64,000 nt of DNA from JBBEBE01 sp040882505 (GCA_040882505.1 JBBEBE010000013.1:1-64000), one strand, 5' to 3'; shown: positions 25,834 through 34,768, numbered from the stretch's first letter. Program-made: numbers and translations. Notes: a model not told the origin generated them from the sequence alone.

Positions 25834-26685
25834 ATGACAGTCTATTTGAACGGTTCTTATCTCCCCTTGAAAGAGGCGCATGTTTCGGTCATGGATCGCG
25901 GCCTGCTCTTTGGTGACGGAATTTACGAAGTCATCCGGGCCATCCGGGGGTCCCTCTTTCGTATGCGTCCCCACCTGGATCGACTCGAAAACGGACTCCA
26001 TGCACTGGGCATTCAGCTGCCCGAGGAGACGATCCACGAGATTCCTTCGATTGCCAAAGCTCTGCTTCAAAAAAATGAACTGCTGGACGGAGAAGCGACC
26101 ATCTATCTCCAGGTGACCCGGGGAGCTGCGCTTCCCAGAACGCATACGTTTCCGGATCCTCCCGTAGAGCCGACGATCCTCCTGACGGCAGGCAGCTTTA
26201 CGCCTCATGAAGCCCTTCATGAACAAGGTGTCGATACCATAACGGTTCCCGATGTCCGGTGGGCACGATGCAACCTGAAGACGGTGAATCTGCTTCCCAA
26301 TACGCTGGCCCGACAACGTGCCGTGGAAGCCGGTGTCAACAGTGCCATCATGATTCGCGACGGGCAGGTGACCGAGAGTCCGAATGCCAATATTTTCGGC
26401 GTAAAAGACGGGGTCCTCTACACCTACCCGCTCACCAGCTACATCCTGGACGGGATCACCCGACAGTTGGTTCTCTCGCTTGCCGACCGACTCTCCATTC
26501 CCCTTCGGGAGGTTCCCATCGAAGAGATTCACCTCCATTCAATGGACGAACTCTTCTTCTCCGGAACGACAACGGATATCCAGCCGGTTGTCGAAATTGA
26601 TGGTCAACCGGTCGGAACGGGGAAACCGGGCCCGATCACGCGCGCCATACAACGCGGGTACAAAGAGGAGCTCTACAGCGCCTGA
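25834..26685 (+). CDS. dat: D-amino acid aminotransferase-like class IV enzyme
   Basis: This PLP-dependent fold type IV aminotransferase is most like D-alanine transaminase, which makes D-glutamate and D-alanine for peptidoglycan. The 283 residues start MTVYLNGSYLPLKEAHVSV followed by DRGLLFGDGIYEVIRA, the family N-terminus. RCNLKTVNLLPNTLARQRA contains the PLP lysine in the D-alanine transaminase context, and VTESPNANIFGVKDG follows. The frame extends upstream to 25741, but the internal start gives the standard beginning. Branched-chain aminotransferase or 4-amino-4-deoxychorismate lyase are less likely because the RCNLKTVNLL context differs from theirs. Confidence 0.85.
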   Translation: MTVYLNGSYLPLKEAHVSVMDRGLLFGDGIYEVIRAIRGSLFRMRPHLDRLENGLHALGIQLPEETIHEIPSIAKALLQKNELLDGEATIYLQVTRGAALPRTHTFPDPPVEPTILLTAGSFTPHEALHEQGVDTITVPDVRWARCNLKTVNLLPNTLARQRAVEAGVNSAIMIRDGQVTESPNANIFGVKDGVLYTYPLTSYILDGITRQLVLSLADRLSIPLREVPIEEIHLHSMDELFFSGTTTDIQPVVEIDGQPVGTGKPGPITRAIQRGYKEELYSA

Positions 26686-26747
26686 CGGGGGGTCGGTGGC
26701 AGGGGATTGCACCATGACAGAATTTGAATCAAGACGTTGACCAAGGT

Positions 26748-27992
26748 ATGAAACCACTGAAAATTGGATTCATCGGATCCGGATTTATTGCACACTTCCT
26801 GGCCAAAGCGATGGTACAGGTCCGACATTGTGAATTGACGGCGATCTATCGACGAAGCGGAGCCGATACGTTGGCTGCCTATGCGAAATCAGAAGGGCTC
26901 GGCGAGCCGGTTCTCTGTGACCGTATCAAGGATTTGGTCGAAAAGGTGGATGCAGTCGCTATTTTCTCTCCCAATTTCACTCGCCTCTCTGTCATGGAAG
27001 AGGTCGTAGACGCCGTCAAGAAGGGAGCATCGCTCACCGGCGTCATCTGTGAAAAGCCACTGGGTCGAACCATTCGGGAGGCGACCCGCATGGTGGAGCT
27101 TGCCCGGGAGGCGAAGCTGAAGACCTCGTACTTCGAGAATCAACTCCACATGAGTGTCATTACCCATGCGCTCGACCAGCTCCAACCGCAACAAGAAGCG
27201 ATGGGGCCCATCACACTGGCACGGAGCACCGAGGAGCACGCCGGTCCTCACAGCAGCTGGTTCTGGGATCCGGAGAAACAGGGTGGAGGCGTACTCTCTG
27301 ATATGGGATGTCACAGTATTGCCGCCTGCAAATACATATTGACTCCGGTCGGGAAACCGCTTGACTACTTGAAACCCGTCTCTGTACAAGCAGAAACATC
27401 GCTCCTCAAATGGGGTCAACCCGTCTTCCGGAAACAACTCAAAGAGCGTTACGGGGTAGACTACGAAAAACGACCGTCCGAAGATTTCGCTTCCGGCATC
27501 TTTACGTTTGAACATCCCGACAGCGGAATGCGGGTCAAAGGACAATTCACGGACTCCTGGATGTACGACAAGCAGGGATTGCGTCTCTCCATGGACGGTT
27601 TGGGACCCGGGTATGCCATGGAAGTGAATACCCTGATCTCCCCACTGGAAATTTTCATCGGGGACGAAGCGGCAGAAGGTGCCGCTGATGCCGAGACGGC
27701 GTTGGAAAAATCGACGGCGACCCGGGGTCTGATGGCCGTTCATCCCAATGAAGCCGACTTGTACGGATATGTCACGGAACTCAAGGATGCCGTAGACGCT
27801 TTCCGGGAGGGACGAGACGCCAAGCTCTCCTTTGAATTCGGCCTCGAGGTGACCCGTCTGGTTCAGGCTGCCTATATGGCCGCTGAAAAAGGAATCACCC
27901 TCGATCTCACCGATTCAGCTACACAGACGGAACTGGAAAGCTACCAGTCGGCCATTTCGAAAGGCGAAGGTGCCGATCTTCTCCTCTCTTGA
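26748..27992 (+). CDS. Gfo/Idh/MocA family oxidoreductase
   Basis: This cytoplasmic NAD(P)-dependent oxidoreductase of the glucose-fructose oxidoreductase family has 414 residues. It opens MKPLKIGFIGSGFIAHFLAK (Rossmann GxGxxA-type loop) and has the family motif CEKPLGRTIREATRMVELA. A second domain follows from about residue 150, with HAGPHSSWFWDPEKQGGGVL and a probable catalytic His in SDMGCHSIAACK. Unlike the paralogue at 10763 it has no export signal. The ATG at 26748 is preceded by CAAGG and is preferred to a TTG at 26724. The stop overlaps the next gene by ~20 bp. Confidence 0.88.
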   Translation: MKPLKIGFIGSGFIAHFLAKAMVQVRHCELTAIYRRSGADTLAAYAKSEGLGEPVLCDRIKDLVEKVDAVAIFSPNFTRLSVMEEVVDAVKKGASLTGVICEKPLGRTIREATRMVELAREAKLKTSYFENQLHMSVITHALDQLQPQQEAMGPITLARSTEEHAGPHSSWFWDPEKQGGGVLSDMGCHSIAACKYILTPVGKPLDYLKPVSVQAETSLLKWGQPVFRKQLKERYGVDYEKRPSEDFASGIFTFEHPDSGMRVKGQFTDSWMYDKQGLRLSMDGLGPGYAMEVNTLISPLEIFIGDEAAEGAADAETALEKSTATRGLMAVHPNEADLYGYVTELKDAVDAFREGRDAKLSFEFGLEVTRLVQAAYMAAEKGITLDLTDSATQTELESYQSAISKGEGADLLLS

Positions 27993-29133
27993 TTTTCAAC
28001 AGACACGTTCCTTGAGCAACCGACCAGACAAACCGAACAAGCACGACACCACTCAATGGAGGGAAACTCCATGGCTTGCCCTCAAAGGGTTCTTGATGGG
28101 GGCTGCCGACATTGTACCCGGTGTGAGTGGTGGTACCATGGCGCTTATTACCGGGATTTACGACCGCCTCATCTGCGCGGTCCGAAGTGTTGACCTCCCG
28201 CTCATACGAACCCTTCTCCGCTTCGATCTGGCGGGATTTTTCGATCGGTTTCACTGGCGTTTTCTGCTCATCCTGCTCTCCGGAATTGGAATCGCGGTTC
28301 TTTTTTTTACGCGTGTTGTACCGCTTCAGGTCTACATGCACACTCATCCGGAGTTGATCTTCGGCCTCTTCTTCGGCCTTATTCTGGGCTCTGCACTATT
28401 TCTGTTGCGGGAAATCAATGGACAAAAGACCTTTCGCTCGGTTTGGGGACCCCTTATGGTTGGTGCTGCGATCGGACTACTGATTGTAAGTCTGGTCCCT
28501 GCCGCCACACCGGAGTCACCGATCTTTCTTCTATTGACCGGAATGATTGCTTTTTGCGCCATGATTCTCCCCGGTATTTCCGGATCCTACTTCCTGGTCC
28601 TCTTGGGTAAATACGATTACATCCTCGGACTGCTGGGTACACTGGAGCCAAATACGGTGCTCTCAACGAGTCTCACTCTTTTTCCGTTTTTCCTCGGAGG
28701 TGCGTTGGGGCTGGGGCTTTTCTCACGCCTACTCTCCTGGTTGCTGGATCGGTACCACACCGCTACACTGGCTCTCCTGATCGGGTTTCTGTTCGGGACC
28801 CTGGTTCAGATATGGCCATGGCAGGAACGACAGTATGAAACCCGAATCACGGAGAGCACCTGGCTGCACGTGGAGGATCCCCGGATTCAGGAGCTATTGG
28901 AGGAGGGTCCACGTTCGAGCCTGCCGGAGTATACTCGATTGGCAGAACCGCAAACGATACAGGGAGACTCTCTACAGGTCCAGACCGTGAAACAGACGCT
29001 CGTACAGAGTGATCCCTATCTCCCCGTGCAGGATCGTTCAATTGCCGAGACCGGACTTCTGCCGGGAATCGGAGGCATGCTGGCTGGTCTCTTCCTGGTG
29101 AGTGGTCTGGAGCGTCTCCGACACAAACAATAG
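27970..29133 (+). CDS. DUF368 membrane protein
   Basis: This polytopic membrane protein of the DUF368 family has the characteristic opening LKGFLMGAADIVPGVSGGTM followed by ALITGIYDRL, and a second half with LPGISGSYFLVLLGKYDYIL. About nine hydrophobic helices are present. A soluble insertion near residues 285-345 (rich in Glu, Gln and Ser) separates the last helices, which is longer than in many members. DUF368 proteins have been linked to undecaprenyl-phosphate translocation in bacteria; that role here is inference. The GTG at 27970 overlaps the preceding oxidoreductase gene by 23 bp; the true start may lie a few codons downstream. Confidence 0.85.
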   Translation: MPIFSSLDFQQTRSLSNRPDKPNKHDTTQWRETPWLALKGFLMGAADIVPGVSGGTMALITGIYDRLICAVRSVDLPLIRTLLRFDLAGFFDRFHWRFLLILLSGIGIAVLFFTRVVPLQVYMHTHPELIFGLFFGLILGSALFLLREINGQKTFRSVWGPLMVGAAIGLLIVSLVPAATPESPIFLLLTGMIAFCAMILPGISGSYFLVLLGKYDYILGLLGTLEPNTVLSTSLTLFPFFLGGALGLGLFSRLLSWLLDRYHTATLALLIGFLFGTLVQIWPWQERQYETRITESTWLHVEDPRIQELLEEGPRSSLPEYTRLAEPQTIQGDSLQVQTVKQTLVQSDPYLPVQDRSIAETGLLPGIGGMLAGLFLVSGLERLRHKQ

Positions 29134-29166
29134 GGCGCCCCCTACACGCCTTTCTCTCCTTTTTGC

Positions 29167-29174
29167 TATGTTGG
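29167..29174 (+). promoter_or_regulatory. Candidate -7 element before the universal stress gene
   Basis: TATGTTGG preceded by TTGC resembles the TATnTTkG elements found upstream of several genes in this window. No clear -33 element was found, so support is limited to the -7 motif and its position 85 bp before the start codon. Confidence 0.25.
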
Positions 29175-29258
29175 AATACCGTCTTCTCCCTGAAGGGCAG
29201 ACGTGGTATGTGACATGCCAGAACAACCGTACTCGACCATCCATCCAGAGATCCCGTC

Positions 29259-30233
29259 ATGAAACCGATTCAGCGAATTCTTCTTGCAACCGACTTTTCC
29301 GATGGTGCTTCTGCAGCCATTCCGGCAGCACGACAACTGGCCGAAAACCATCAGGGGCGTGTAGACATTATTCATGTGATTCCGATGCTTCGCTACCTGA
29401 ACGAGAGTCTGAAAAAATTGAGCGCTCCGGTAGACCTGTCCCGAGATGTCTTCCCGGAAATCCTCAAACAGTCCGAAGTGGCGTGCCAAACCATCTTGAA
29501 TGATTCGTTTCCAAAAGAATTGCGGGGAGAGGTCATCGTAAAGATCGATCGAAAACCCTCTGAAGTGATCAGCGAAATCGCCAGTGACGAGGGATACGAC
29601 CTGATTGTGATGGGGACACGAGGTGAACACACAAACAGAGCTATTCGTGGCACCATTACTGAAAAAGTCATCCGCCACTCACGGGTTCCCGTACTTTCCG
29701 TGGACGAACCGTGGCAACAAGAGACGATTGGATCCATTCTTTTGCCAACAGATACGTCGGAACTCTCCTTCACGGCACTCCCGATGGCAGCCAATCTGGC
29801 ATTTCAGTACGGTGCAAAAATTACGATCTATCACGTATTGGAGCTTTACGGCCGCTTCCCGGATCTCTCTGCAGACCCTGGCACAGGAGAGAAAACCGCA
29901 CTCTACGAACTCATCATTGAACGACTTACCGAATGGCTGGAGACCGAAGGGCTCGATCATCTCCACGTGGAACGGAGCGGTGTGATCTTCGAAGATGAAC
30001 TTCGCTGGATTCAGGAAGACGGAAGCATATCCATTCCACTATCCTGCGTCATCGAAAAAGGCATCTCTGCTCATCAGGAGATCGAACGATATGCACGAAA
30101 TCATGCCGATCTCGTCGTTCTGGCAACGCATGGGCGAAGTGGACTGGCCCACATTTTCTTGGGATCAACGGCAGAGAAGGTTGCTCAATATGTTGGCAAA
30201 CCGGTTTTGACTGTTCGCCCGGCTCTGGAGTAA
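29259..30233 (+). CDS. Tandem-domain universal stress protein
   Basis: This cytoplasmic protein of 324 residues contains two UspA-type nucleotide-binding domains. The first (about 1-148) starts IQRILLATDFSDGASAAIPA and ends with the ATP loop VMGTRGEHTNRAIRGTITEK. The second (about 152-320) starts IGSILLPTDTSELSFTALPM and ends ATHGRSGLAHIFLGSTAEKV. The G-2X-G-9X-G(S/T) ATP-binding pattern is met in both halves, so both may bind ATP. It stands alone on the plus strand and converges with argH, ten bases apart. The physiological signal is unknown. Confidence 0.92.
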   Translation: MKPIQRILLATDFSDGASAAIPAARQLAENHQGRVDIIHVIPMLRYLNESLKKLSAPVDLSRDVFPEILKQSEVACQTILNDSFPKELRGEVIVKIDRKPSEVISEIASDEGYDLIVMGTRGEHTNRAIRGTITEKVIRHSRVPVLSVDEPWQQETIGSILLPTDTSELSFTALPMAANLAFQYGAKITIYHVLELYGRFPDLSADPGTGEKTALYELIIERLTEWLETEGLDHLHVERSGVIFEDELRWIQEDGSISIPLSCVIEKGISAHQEIERYARNHADLVVLATHGRSGLAHIFLGSTAEKVAQYVGKPVLTVRPALE

Positions 30234-30243
30234 ATCCGGCGAT

Positions 30244-31572
30244 TCAATCCCGGGTGTGGGTTTCAATCCAAGCTTCCAGTTGTTCTTCCAGGCGATCCAG
30301 ACCCGGATTGCCCGGAGAGCCCAACTGTTGATCGTTCTCCAAAATTTCTTCGATCGAAATGGCGCTCCCTGCACCTGCATTTTTCTTCACGGAAACATAC
30401 GCTTCCCGAAAACTGATCCCCTCTTCCCGAACCAGCTTGTACGCCTCCTCGGCGGCCATCAATTCGTTGGAGCACGCCTCACGCAACGTTTTTTCATCAA
30501 ATGACAACCCTTTGACAAGCAACGCAGCCGCTTCCAGTACTTGGTGTGTCGTCTCAAGCGCCACCAATACGGGCTGCTTGCTCAGTTGCAGATCCCGATG
30601 ATATCCTGACCCCAAATGTGTAGTCAGGGTCTGGAGGGATACCACACACCCCGTCAACGTCGAGTGAGACCCGCGGATCAATTCAGCGACATCCGGGTTT
30701 TTCTTTTGTGGCATGATGCTCGATCCGGTGGTCAATACCCGGTCAATATCGACAAACCGGTACGCTTCGCTACTGAATTGAATGATATCGGAAGAGAAAC
30801 GCGCCAAGAGAGCGGTTGTACCGGCCAACCAATTGACCAATTGCTGCTCGGCCCACCCCCGACTCAGTTGCGCCGATGTGGCACAGACCAACGGGCCATC
30901 GAATCCCAACTCGGAAGCCTCTGCATCCCGATCCAACGAGATGCTGGTTCCGAATCCGGCAGCCGTCCCCAGCGGGGATCGTGAAATCCATTTTCGGACT
31001 CCGTCCGTAGCCTCCAACTGAATGATCAATAGCTCGATATAGCCTCCCAGCCACTGGCCAACCGAGGAGAGCATCGCTTTGCGTGTATGAGTGTATCCAG
31101 GCATCGGAACTTTCGCATGTTCACCCGCCAGATGAAGCATGGTCTTGACCAATGCAACCAATTCTGCCTGCGTCTGCTTCAGGTGATCCATCTCCAACAA
31201 ACGCATGGCTGTGAGCACCTGATCGTTTCGGGATCTTCCGGTATGGATTTTTTTTCCGAGCTCTCCGAGCTCCCGGGTCAGCCAGGCTTCGATGGCTGTG
31301 TGACCATCTTCCTGATCACGCCGGATTTCAAACTCTCCTCGTGACCAGATCACCCGGATCGCTTCCAGCTCCTCAACCAACCTGTCGGCCTCATCAGCAG
31401 AGAGCAGTCCCCCTTTTTCCAGAGCACGGACATGAATTCGGGATGCTGTCAGATCGTACGGCAATAGCTGCTGATCCAACAGATAGTCGTTGCCAACCGT
31501 AAACGCCTCGACCCGAGTGGCGATCTCCCGGTTTTGTTGCGACTCGTTTCCGGTCTCCCAGAGCTTGCTCAT
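30244..31572 (-). CDS. argH: Argininosuccinate lyase
   Basis: This is the last enzyme of arginine synthesis, splitting argininosuccinate into arginine and fumarate. The 442 residues belong to the fumarase/aspartase superfamily; the signature TGSSIMPQKKNPDVAELIRG is clear, and HTGRSRNDQVLTAMRLLEMD and MPGYTHTRKAMLSSVGQWL are the other two conserved regions. The length is normal. It follows argG by eight bases on the minus strand and closes the argF-argG-argH operon. The C-terminal ~60 residues are acidic and Gln-rich but unremarkable. Confidence 0.95.
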   Translation of the reverse strand: MSKLWETGNESQQNREIATRVEAFTVGNDYLLDQQLLPYDLTASRIHVRALEKGGLLSADEADRLVEELEAIRVIWSRGEFEIRRDQEDGHTAIEAWLTRELGELGKKIHTGRSRNDQVLTAMRLLEMDHLKQTQAELVALVKTMLHLAGEHAKVPMPGYTHTRKAMLSSVGQWLGGYIELLIIQLEATDGVRKWISRSPLGTAAGFGTSISLDRDAEASELGFDGPLVCATSAQLSRGWAEQQLVNWLAGTTALLARFSSDIIQFSSEAYRFVDIDRVLTTGSSIMPQKKNPDVAELIRGSHSTLTGCVVSLQTLTTHLGSGYHRDLQLSKQPVLVALETTHQVLEAAALLVKGLSFDEKTLREACSNELMAAEEAYKLVREEGISFREAYVSVKKNAGAGSAISIEEILENDQQLGSPGNPGLDRLEEQLEAWIETHTRD

Positions 31573-31580
31573 GGTTCCCT

Positions 31581-32840
31581 CTATTTTCGGATCTCTTTTT
31601 TCAGCTGATACGCTGTTTTCTGTGGTAGATTCCAGAGCTCGATAAAGCCGGCCGATGCATTCTGGTTGAAGGCTGCTGATTTGTTGAAGGTAGCCAGATT
31701 TTCGTCAAACAGGGAGTACGGAGAGGTCAATGCGACCACTTCACAATTCCCTTTGTAAAGTCGAACCGTTACTTCACCTTCTACTTTTCGATTCTGTTCG
31801 TCGGTGTAGGCCCGGATGTTGTCCATGACCGGTTCGAAATATTTGGCACCATACGTCAGATACGCCCACTTCTGATCCATGAGTGTCTTCAATTCGTTCT
31901 CTTCTCGCGTAGAGACCAGCTGCTCGAGATCCTTGTGGGCACTGATGAGAATATGGGCCGCCGGATTCTCGTAAATCCCCCGAACTTTGAGTCCAACCAC
32001 CCGATCTTCGATCAGATGAAAATAGCCGACACCGTGCTCGCCACCGATATTGTTCAGCTTCATAATCAGATCTGCAGGCTTCATCTCTTTGCCATCCAGT
32101 GAAACGGGACGACCCTCTTTGAAACCGATTCGAACCAATTGTTCCCGGTCCGGCGCCTGTTGAGGGGTATTGCACCATTTCAGTATGTTTTCAATGGGTG
32201 GAATCAGAGATGGGTTCTCGATTTCCCCTCCCTCCCCGGTATTGGACCACATATTCTCGTCATAGGAATAGGGTTTTTTTTGAGTCTGCTCTACATCAAT
32301 ACCTCGGTCGAGAGCATAGGCAATCTCCTCTTCGCGACCCATGTTCCACTCACGTACCGGAGCAATAATCTTCAGCTCCGGATTGAGAGTTGTGATGTAG
32401 CTCTCGAAACGCACTTGATCATTTCCTTTCCCCGTACACCCGTGGGCAATCACTTGGCACCCCGTCTCTTCTGCCGTCTCGACCGCCACTTGAGAGATTA
32501 CGACTCGCCCGAGAGGACATCCCAATGCGTATCCCCCTTGATAATCGGCGTTTGATTTGACCGCCTCGTAACAGAGTTCACCGAACCGATCCTTGGCATC
32601 GACCACCACGGCATCTTTTGCTCCGAGCCGAATGGCTTTTTCACGAATCTTCTCCAGATCATCGGCTGTCTGCCCGATATCCATCGTCAAGGCGATCACG
32701 TCGCAATCATACTCTTCCTGGATCCAGGTGAGCATCACGCTCGTATCCAAACCACCCGAATAGAGTAGCAGACACGTATCAAAGGTTCCTTTTTCTGCCT
32801 CGTGAGAGGCTACTTTCTTGTATCCGGTTGTCTGTTCCAT
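31581..32840 (-). CDS. argG: Argininosuccinate synthase
   Basis: This enzyme joins citrulline and aspartate, using ATP, to give argininosuccinate. The N-terminal ATP pyrophosphatase loop is seen in LLYSGGLDTSVMLTWIQEEY, and GKGNDQVRFESYITTLNPEL and EKKPYSYDENMWSNTGEG-type segments match the family. At 419 residues it is the usual size. It lies 23 bp downstream of argF and 8 bp upstream of argH, so it is probably transcribed from the promoter at 33986-34016 and controlled by the terminator at 33852-33887. Confidence 0.95.
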   Translation of the reverse strand: MEQTTGYKKVASHEAEKGTFDTCLLLYSGGLDTSVMLTWIQEEYDCDVIALTMDIGQTADDLEKIREKAIRLGAKDAVVVDAKDRFGELCYEAVKSNADYQGGYALGCPLGRVVISQVAVETAEETGCQVIAHGCTGKGNDQVRFESYITTLNPELKIIAPVREWNMGREEEIAYALDRGIDVEQTQKKPYSYDENMWSNTGEGGEIENPSLIPPIENILKWCNTPQQAPDREQLVRIGFKEGRPVSLDGKEMKPADLIMKLNNIGGEHGVGYFHLIEDRVVGLKVRGIYENPAAHILISAHKDLEQLVSTREENELKTLMDQKWAYLTYGAKYFEPVMDNIRAYTDEQNRKVEGEVTVRLYKGNCEVVALTSPYSLFDENLATFNKSAAFNQNASAGFIELWNLPQKTAYQLKKEIRK

Positions 32841-32863
32841 GAGTCTTCTCTCTTCTTCGATTG

Positions 32864-33820
32864 TTATACGTTCGTTTGTCTGTCCGTTCCGATCAAGGTT
32901 GCAAACACCCCTCTGGAAACAACCATTCGGTTGCGCGCTTGTCGATAGATCCAGGAGTTGGGATGGTCAATCACCTCTTCCGTCACTTCAATTCCGCGGT
33001 GGGCCGGCAGGCAATGCATAAACCCTGCGTCGGAACCCGCTTTGGCAAACAGTGTCCCGTTCACCTGATGCTCCTTGAAACTCGCCAGTTTCTCGTCCAT
33101 TTGCTCCTCTTCGCCCATCGATACAAATGTGTCCGTGTAGACGACCTGGCTACCACCGATGACATCGTCCGGCCGGTTGGAGTGTCGAAAAACTCCTCCA
33201 AACCGCTGAGCCAACTGGTCAAAATGATCCAGCATCTCCGCACTCCAGTCATAATCTTTGGGGCCCGAGAACCGCACTTCATGACCAAAGCAGAGAGCAA
33301 TCTCCAGGAGGGAACGAGCAACATTGTTCGCATCCCCGACAAACGTAATGGCCACCTGTTGCTGCTTTCCGAACGTCTCCTGAATCGTATACATATCGGC
33401 CATTGCCTGCATCGGATGATGATGATCACAGAGTGCATTCACAATCGGGATATCCGACAGTTCGGCCATCGCTTGCAACGTCGCGTGCCTGAACACTCGT
33501 GAAAAAATCGCGTCACACCATTGGGAGACATTCTTCATGGTATCCAGCATCGACTCCCTGGCCTCGAATACCGGATCCACTCCGGCTCCAAAGAGAACAT
33601 CTGCGTCAACATGCAACACACGTCCTCCCAGGTGATTGATCGCAACCTCTGTTCCGACTTTGGTTCGAAGTGAAGGCTTCTCGAATGCAAAAAGAACATT
33701 CTTTTGATCCAACAAGGGGCGGCTTTCCCGGTCCAATGCCTGACTCAAATCAAGCATTTCTTGAAGCTGTTCCGGTTCAAAATCCCCGATTTTCAAAAAG
33801 TGTTTGGGTGTCGAATCCAT
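32864..33820 (-). CDS. argF: Ornithine carbamoyltransferase
   Basis: The enzyme transfers carbamoyl from carbamoyl phosphate to ornithine, giving citrulline. The 318 residues have the carbamoyl phosphate motif FEKPSLRTKVGTEVAINHLG (SLRTK in place of the common STRTR), DHHHPMQAMADMYTI (HPMQ where HPCQ is common), a second-domain FVGDANNVARSLLEIALCFG, and the ornithine-loop motif FMHCLPAHRG. HCLPAHRG argues for true ornithine carbamoyltransferase rather than the N-acetyl- or N-succinyl-ornithine enzymes of some Bacteroidota, though the variants leave some doubt. First gene of the arg operon, with a long leader carrying an intrinsic terminator. Confidence 0.9.
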   Translation of the reverse strand: MDSTPKHFLKIGDFEPEQLQEMLDLSQALDRESRPLLDQKNVLFAFEKPSLRTKVGTEVAINHLGGRVLHVDADVLFGAGVDPVFEARESMLDTMKNVSQWCDAIFSRVFRHATLQAMAELSDIPIVNALCDHHHPMQAMADMYTIQETFGKQQQVAITFVGDANNVARSLLEIALCFGHEVRFSGPKDYDWSAEMLDHFDQLAQRFGGVFRHSNRPDDVIGGSQVVYTDTFVSMGEEEQMDEKLASFKEHQVNGTLFAKAGSDAGFMHCLPAHRGIEVTEEVIDHPNSWIYRQARNRMVVSRGVFATLIGTDRQTNV

Positions 33821-33851
33821 CTGTTGGTCGATTCAGTCTCTGGTGTTGAAC

Positions 33852-33887
33852 AAAAAAAAACCCACTCAAGGTCGGGTTGAGCGGGTT
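33852..33887 (-). terminator. Intrinsic terminator in the arg leader (attenuator-like)
   Basis: On the minus strand an 11-bp stem (AACCCGCTCAA with TTGAGTGGGTT, one G-U pair) with a seven-base loop is followed by nine T residues. It lies between the promoter at 33986-34016 and argF (start 33820), so it would stop transcription before the operon unless relieved. The upstream GGGTGAG within the leader ORF could pair with CTCAACCC of the stem with one bulge, a possible antiterminator (inferred). Confidence 0.85.
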
Positions 33888-33901
33888 CGGACAGTCGTTG
33901 A

Positions 33902-33970
33902 CTACAGCGATCCCATCTCACCCACACTCCGGGCGGCGACGGCGAACACTGCGAACGATATGGTTGGCAT
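33902..33970 (-). CDS. Possible 22-codon leader peptide of the arg operon
   Basis: An ATG preceded by AAAAGAG starts a 22-residue frame (MPTISFAVFAVAARS...) that ends 15 bases before the terminator stem. The position, just after the likely transcription start and before the terminator, is that of an attenuator leader peptide. It contains only one arginine codon, unlike classical amino-acid-rich leaders. No homologue is known to me; it could be chance. Confidence 0.35.
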   Translation of the reverse strand: MPTISFAVFAVAARSVGEMGSL

Positions 33971-33985
33971 CTCTTTTCAAGACCA

Positions 33986-34016
33986 CAAATTTACAGAGAT
34001 CCCGACTTGATGTCAA
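33986..34016 (-). promoter_or_regulatory. arg operon promoter
   Basis: On the minus strand TTGACA (complement of 34011-34016) is separated by exactly 17 bases from TAAATT, and the latter extends to TAAATTTG (complement of 33986-33993), matching the Bacteroidota TAnnTTTG element. Both the sigma-70 spacing and the lineage-specific element are satisfied. Transcription should begin near 33979, leaving a leader of about 160 bases before argF. Confidence 0.75.
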
Positions 34017-34165
34017 CGGCTTCGCAGGGTACCTTGCCACGATGGTTTGGTACCGTATGTCGATCCCGCTCCAATCCATTGGAACATCCGGAACTCATTG
34101 GGTGTTGTGAAGTAAAGACGAAGGTGCCCGGGACTTCACATTCCCGCTCAATGGGCATCCATTCG

Positions 34166-34194
34166 TTGATCGACCCTAAACAATCAGATAATCT
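34166..34194 (+). promoter_or_regulatory. Candidate sodC promoter
   Basis: TTGATC 34166-34171 and TAATCT 34189-34194 are spaced by 17 bases. A start near 34201 would leave a very short untranslated leader before the sodC ATG at 34211. Confidence 0.45.
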
Positions 34195-34210
34195 AAGACA
34201 CGGACGATTC

Positions 34211-34768
34211 ATGATACGCACACTAATTGCAATGACAGCCCTGCTGATCGGAGCCTGTACCCAACAACCGGCAGAGCCCCAACCGACCATGGACCACGAG
34301 TCCATGACCCCTGAACATGACCAATTGGTCGCTGTACTCCATCCGACAGCCGGAAATGAAACCAGTGGAGTGGTAACCTTTACACGCGAAGGAGACCAGG
34401 TACGCGTCTCTGCGACCATTGAAGGGCTCGACCCGGAGAGTCGGCACGGATTTCATATCCATCAGTTCGGAGACTGTACAGCTTCGGACGGAACCTCGGC
34501 TGGCGGACACTTCAATCCGGCACAAAACCCGCATGCGGGACCGGATTCGGAACAACGACATGTAGGCGATCTGGGGAATCTCGAGAGCAACGCCGATGGT
34601 GTTGCCGAGCTGAACCATTCGGACGCAGTGATTGAACTCGGGGGTACCGACTCGATTCTGGGTCGGGGTGTCATCGTTCATGCCGGAGAAGACGACATGG
34701 AGAGTCAACCGACCGGAGATGCCGGAAGTCGTCTCGCTTGTGGCGTAATTGGCGTTTCCCAACAGTAA
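34211..34768 (+). CDS. sodC: Cu/Zn superoxide dismutase lipoprotein
   Basis: This exported enzyme dismutates superoxide in the periplasm or at the cell surface. The start at 34211 gives MIRTLIAMTALLIGAC, a lipobox. The mature domain has all metal residues in the usual order: HGFHIHQFGDC, GGHFNPAQNPHAG, RHVGDLGN and VIVHAGEDD, with cysteines in FGDC and LACGVIG placed for the conserved disulfide. At 186 residues it is normal for bacterial SodC. The longer frame from 34007 runs across the divergent arg promoter and is rejected. A strong bidirectional terminator follows at 34821-34858. Confidence 0.93.
   Translation: MIRTLIAMTALLIGACTQQPAEPQPTMDHESMTPEHDQLVAVLHPTAGNETSGVVTFTREGDQVRVSATIEGLDPESRHGFHIHQFGDCTASDGTSAGGHFNPAQNPHAGPDSEQRHVGDLGNLESNADGVAELNHSDAVIELGGTDSILGRGVIVHAGEDDMESQPTGDAGSRLACGVIGVSQQ

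Noticed and set aside
32864..33820. N-acetylornithine or N-succinylornithine carbamoyltransferase
   Set aside because: The product has the ornithine-type HCLPAHRG motif; SLRTK and HPMQ are variants also compatible with ordinary ornithine carbamoyltransferases.
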